A stretch of DNA of 14,191 bases from Candidatus Merdenecus merdavium (GTDB lineage Bacteria; Bacillota; Clostridia; Lachnospirales; Lachnospiraceae), in NCBI GenBank assembly GCA_018715425.1, contig DVLR01000165.1, positions 1 through 14,191 of the forward strand. Reading direction: 5' to 3'. Made by a program: the position numbers and the translations under genes. Shown here piece by piece: positions 13,782 to 14,191 of this stretch. The notes under the pieces are model-generated. The model was not told where the DNA came from and ran no database searches. It worked only from the letters and a program-made list of their open reading frames with translations. How positions within the stretch are numbered: the stretch's first letter is position 1; the number at the start of each line of letters is the position of its first letter.

Positions 13782-14191
13782 ATGAGTGAATTTTATAATA
13801 ATATGGATGAGAGGAGACCTTCTAGGCCACATCCTAATCAAAGGCCAAAATGCAGACCTCCACATCCTCCGTTCCCTCCATGTCCCACAGGACCTACGGG
13901 ACCTACGAGACCTACTGGGCCTACAGGAGCCACGGGTGCTACAGGTGCTACAGGACCTACAGGACCTACTGGTGCTAATGGTGCCACAGGTGCCACTGGT
14001 GCGACGGGACCTATGGGACCAACGGGAATTAGTGTAACAGGTGCTACGGGACCTATGGGGCCTACGGGAGCCAATGGTATTACGGGACCTACAGGTGCCA
14101 CGGGAGCTACGGGTGCTAATGGTATTACAGGTCCTACGGGTGCTAATGGTGCCACGGGAGTTGGTGTAACAGGTGCTACGGGACCTATGGG
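13782..14191 (+). CDS. Collagen-like Gly-X-Thr repeat protein, BclA-like (3' end outside window)
   Basis: A reading frame starts at the ATG 13782, with AAAAAGGTG 7 nt before it, and stays open to the window edge (136 full codons). Residues 1-35 form a non-repetitive head rich in Pro, Arg and His with Cys24 and Cys34 and no hydrophobic signal peptide. From Pro35 on the protein is collagen-like: triplets PTG, ATG, ANG, ITG and PMG, almost all with Thr before Gly. Breaks are an Arg at 43 replacing Gly (AGA for GGA) and two five-residue insertions, ISVTG and VGVTG, 44 codons apart. Such tracts form triple-helical filaments on spore surfaces (Bacillus BclA, C. difficile BclA proteins), with O-glycans on Thr. 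A globular C-terminal trimerisation domain would be expected beyond the edge. Open frames in other phases of this stretch, including an antisense Pro/Val/Ala frame, are artefacts of the triplet repeat. Confidence 0.88.
   Translation, partial: MSEFYNNMDERRPSRPHPNQRPKCRPPHPPFPPCPTGPTGPTRPTGPTGATGATGATGPTGPTGANGATGATGATGPMGPTGISVTGATGPMGPTGANGITGPTGATGATGANGITGPTGANGATGVGVTGATGPM
14032..14191 (+). repeat. 132-bp long-period repeat inside the collagen-like tract
   Basis: The 28 bases at 14032-14059 recur exactly at 14164-14191, so the period is 132 bp or 44 codons. The copy starts with the VTG of the five-residue insertion and continues ATGPMG. Since the second copy runs into the window edge, the identity may be longer. 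This higher-order unit lies on top of the 9-bp triplet periodicity and suggests growth by duplication of a 44-codon block. Confidence 0.75.

Noticed and set aside
13786..14155. Open frames in other phases of the collagen-like region, including an antisense Pro/Val/Ala-rich frame
   Set aside because: They arise because a 9-bp triplet repeat without stops in one phase is also open in others. Only the frame from 13782 has a good ribosome site, a collagen pattern and an unbroken run to the edge.
13890..14191. CRISPR-like or tandem-repeat array
   Set aside because: The periodicity is 9 bp with wobble at third codon positions and no spacers; it is coding Gly-X-Thr repeat.

Overview
The window looks like chromosomal DNA of a low-GC, endospore-forming Firmicute, most likely a clostridium (an Alkaliphilus-like or related lineage; this is inference, no marker gene was compared). 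Grounds: AT-rich sequence, strong AGGAGG-type ribosome sites, a YtvI-type sporulation membrane protein, the clostridial order tig-clpP-clpX-lon-engB, and a collagen-like spore-surface type protein at the right end.

Layout. From 1 to about 11400 every gene is on the minus strand, so that part reads right to left. First comes a DJ-1/PfpI family gene (10850-11401). Then comes the protein quality-control block: trigger factor tig (9370-10656), clpP (8746-9330), clpX (7280-8581), lon (4839-7163) and the ribosome-assembly GTPase engB/ysxC (4172-4783), closed by a strong intrinsic terminator. Next is a tightly overlapping zinc-uptake operon znuA-znuC-znuB (4060 down to 1423), then ytvI (155-1279). 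A short open frame without a recognisable start touches the left edge.

From 11463 rightwards the genes are on the plus strand: a stand-alone CYTH-domain protein (11549-12013) with a perfect 24-bp palindrome at its predicted transcription start, a 77-residue XRE-type regulator (12209-12442) with a strong terminator, a glycosyltransferase of family 2 with a TPR-like C-terminal half (12603-13679), and the 5' part of a collagen-like Gly-X-Thr protein (13782 to the right edge).

How the genes work together. Trigger factor, ClpP/ClpX and Lon cover folding of nascent chains and ATP-dependent proteolysis. ZnuABC imports zinc. The most interesting region is the right end. The glycosyltransferase and the collagen-like gene are adjacent and codirectional, and each is preceded by a match to the late mother-cell sigma-K promoter pattern. 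The repeat tract is packed with Gly-X-Thr triplets, the type of Thr-rich repeat glycosylated in the Bacillus exosporium protein BclA. The arrangement resembles sgtA-bclA3 of Clostridioides difficile, so a dedicated spore-surface glycoprotein system is the best reading. This is inferred from sequence and context only.
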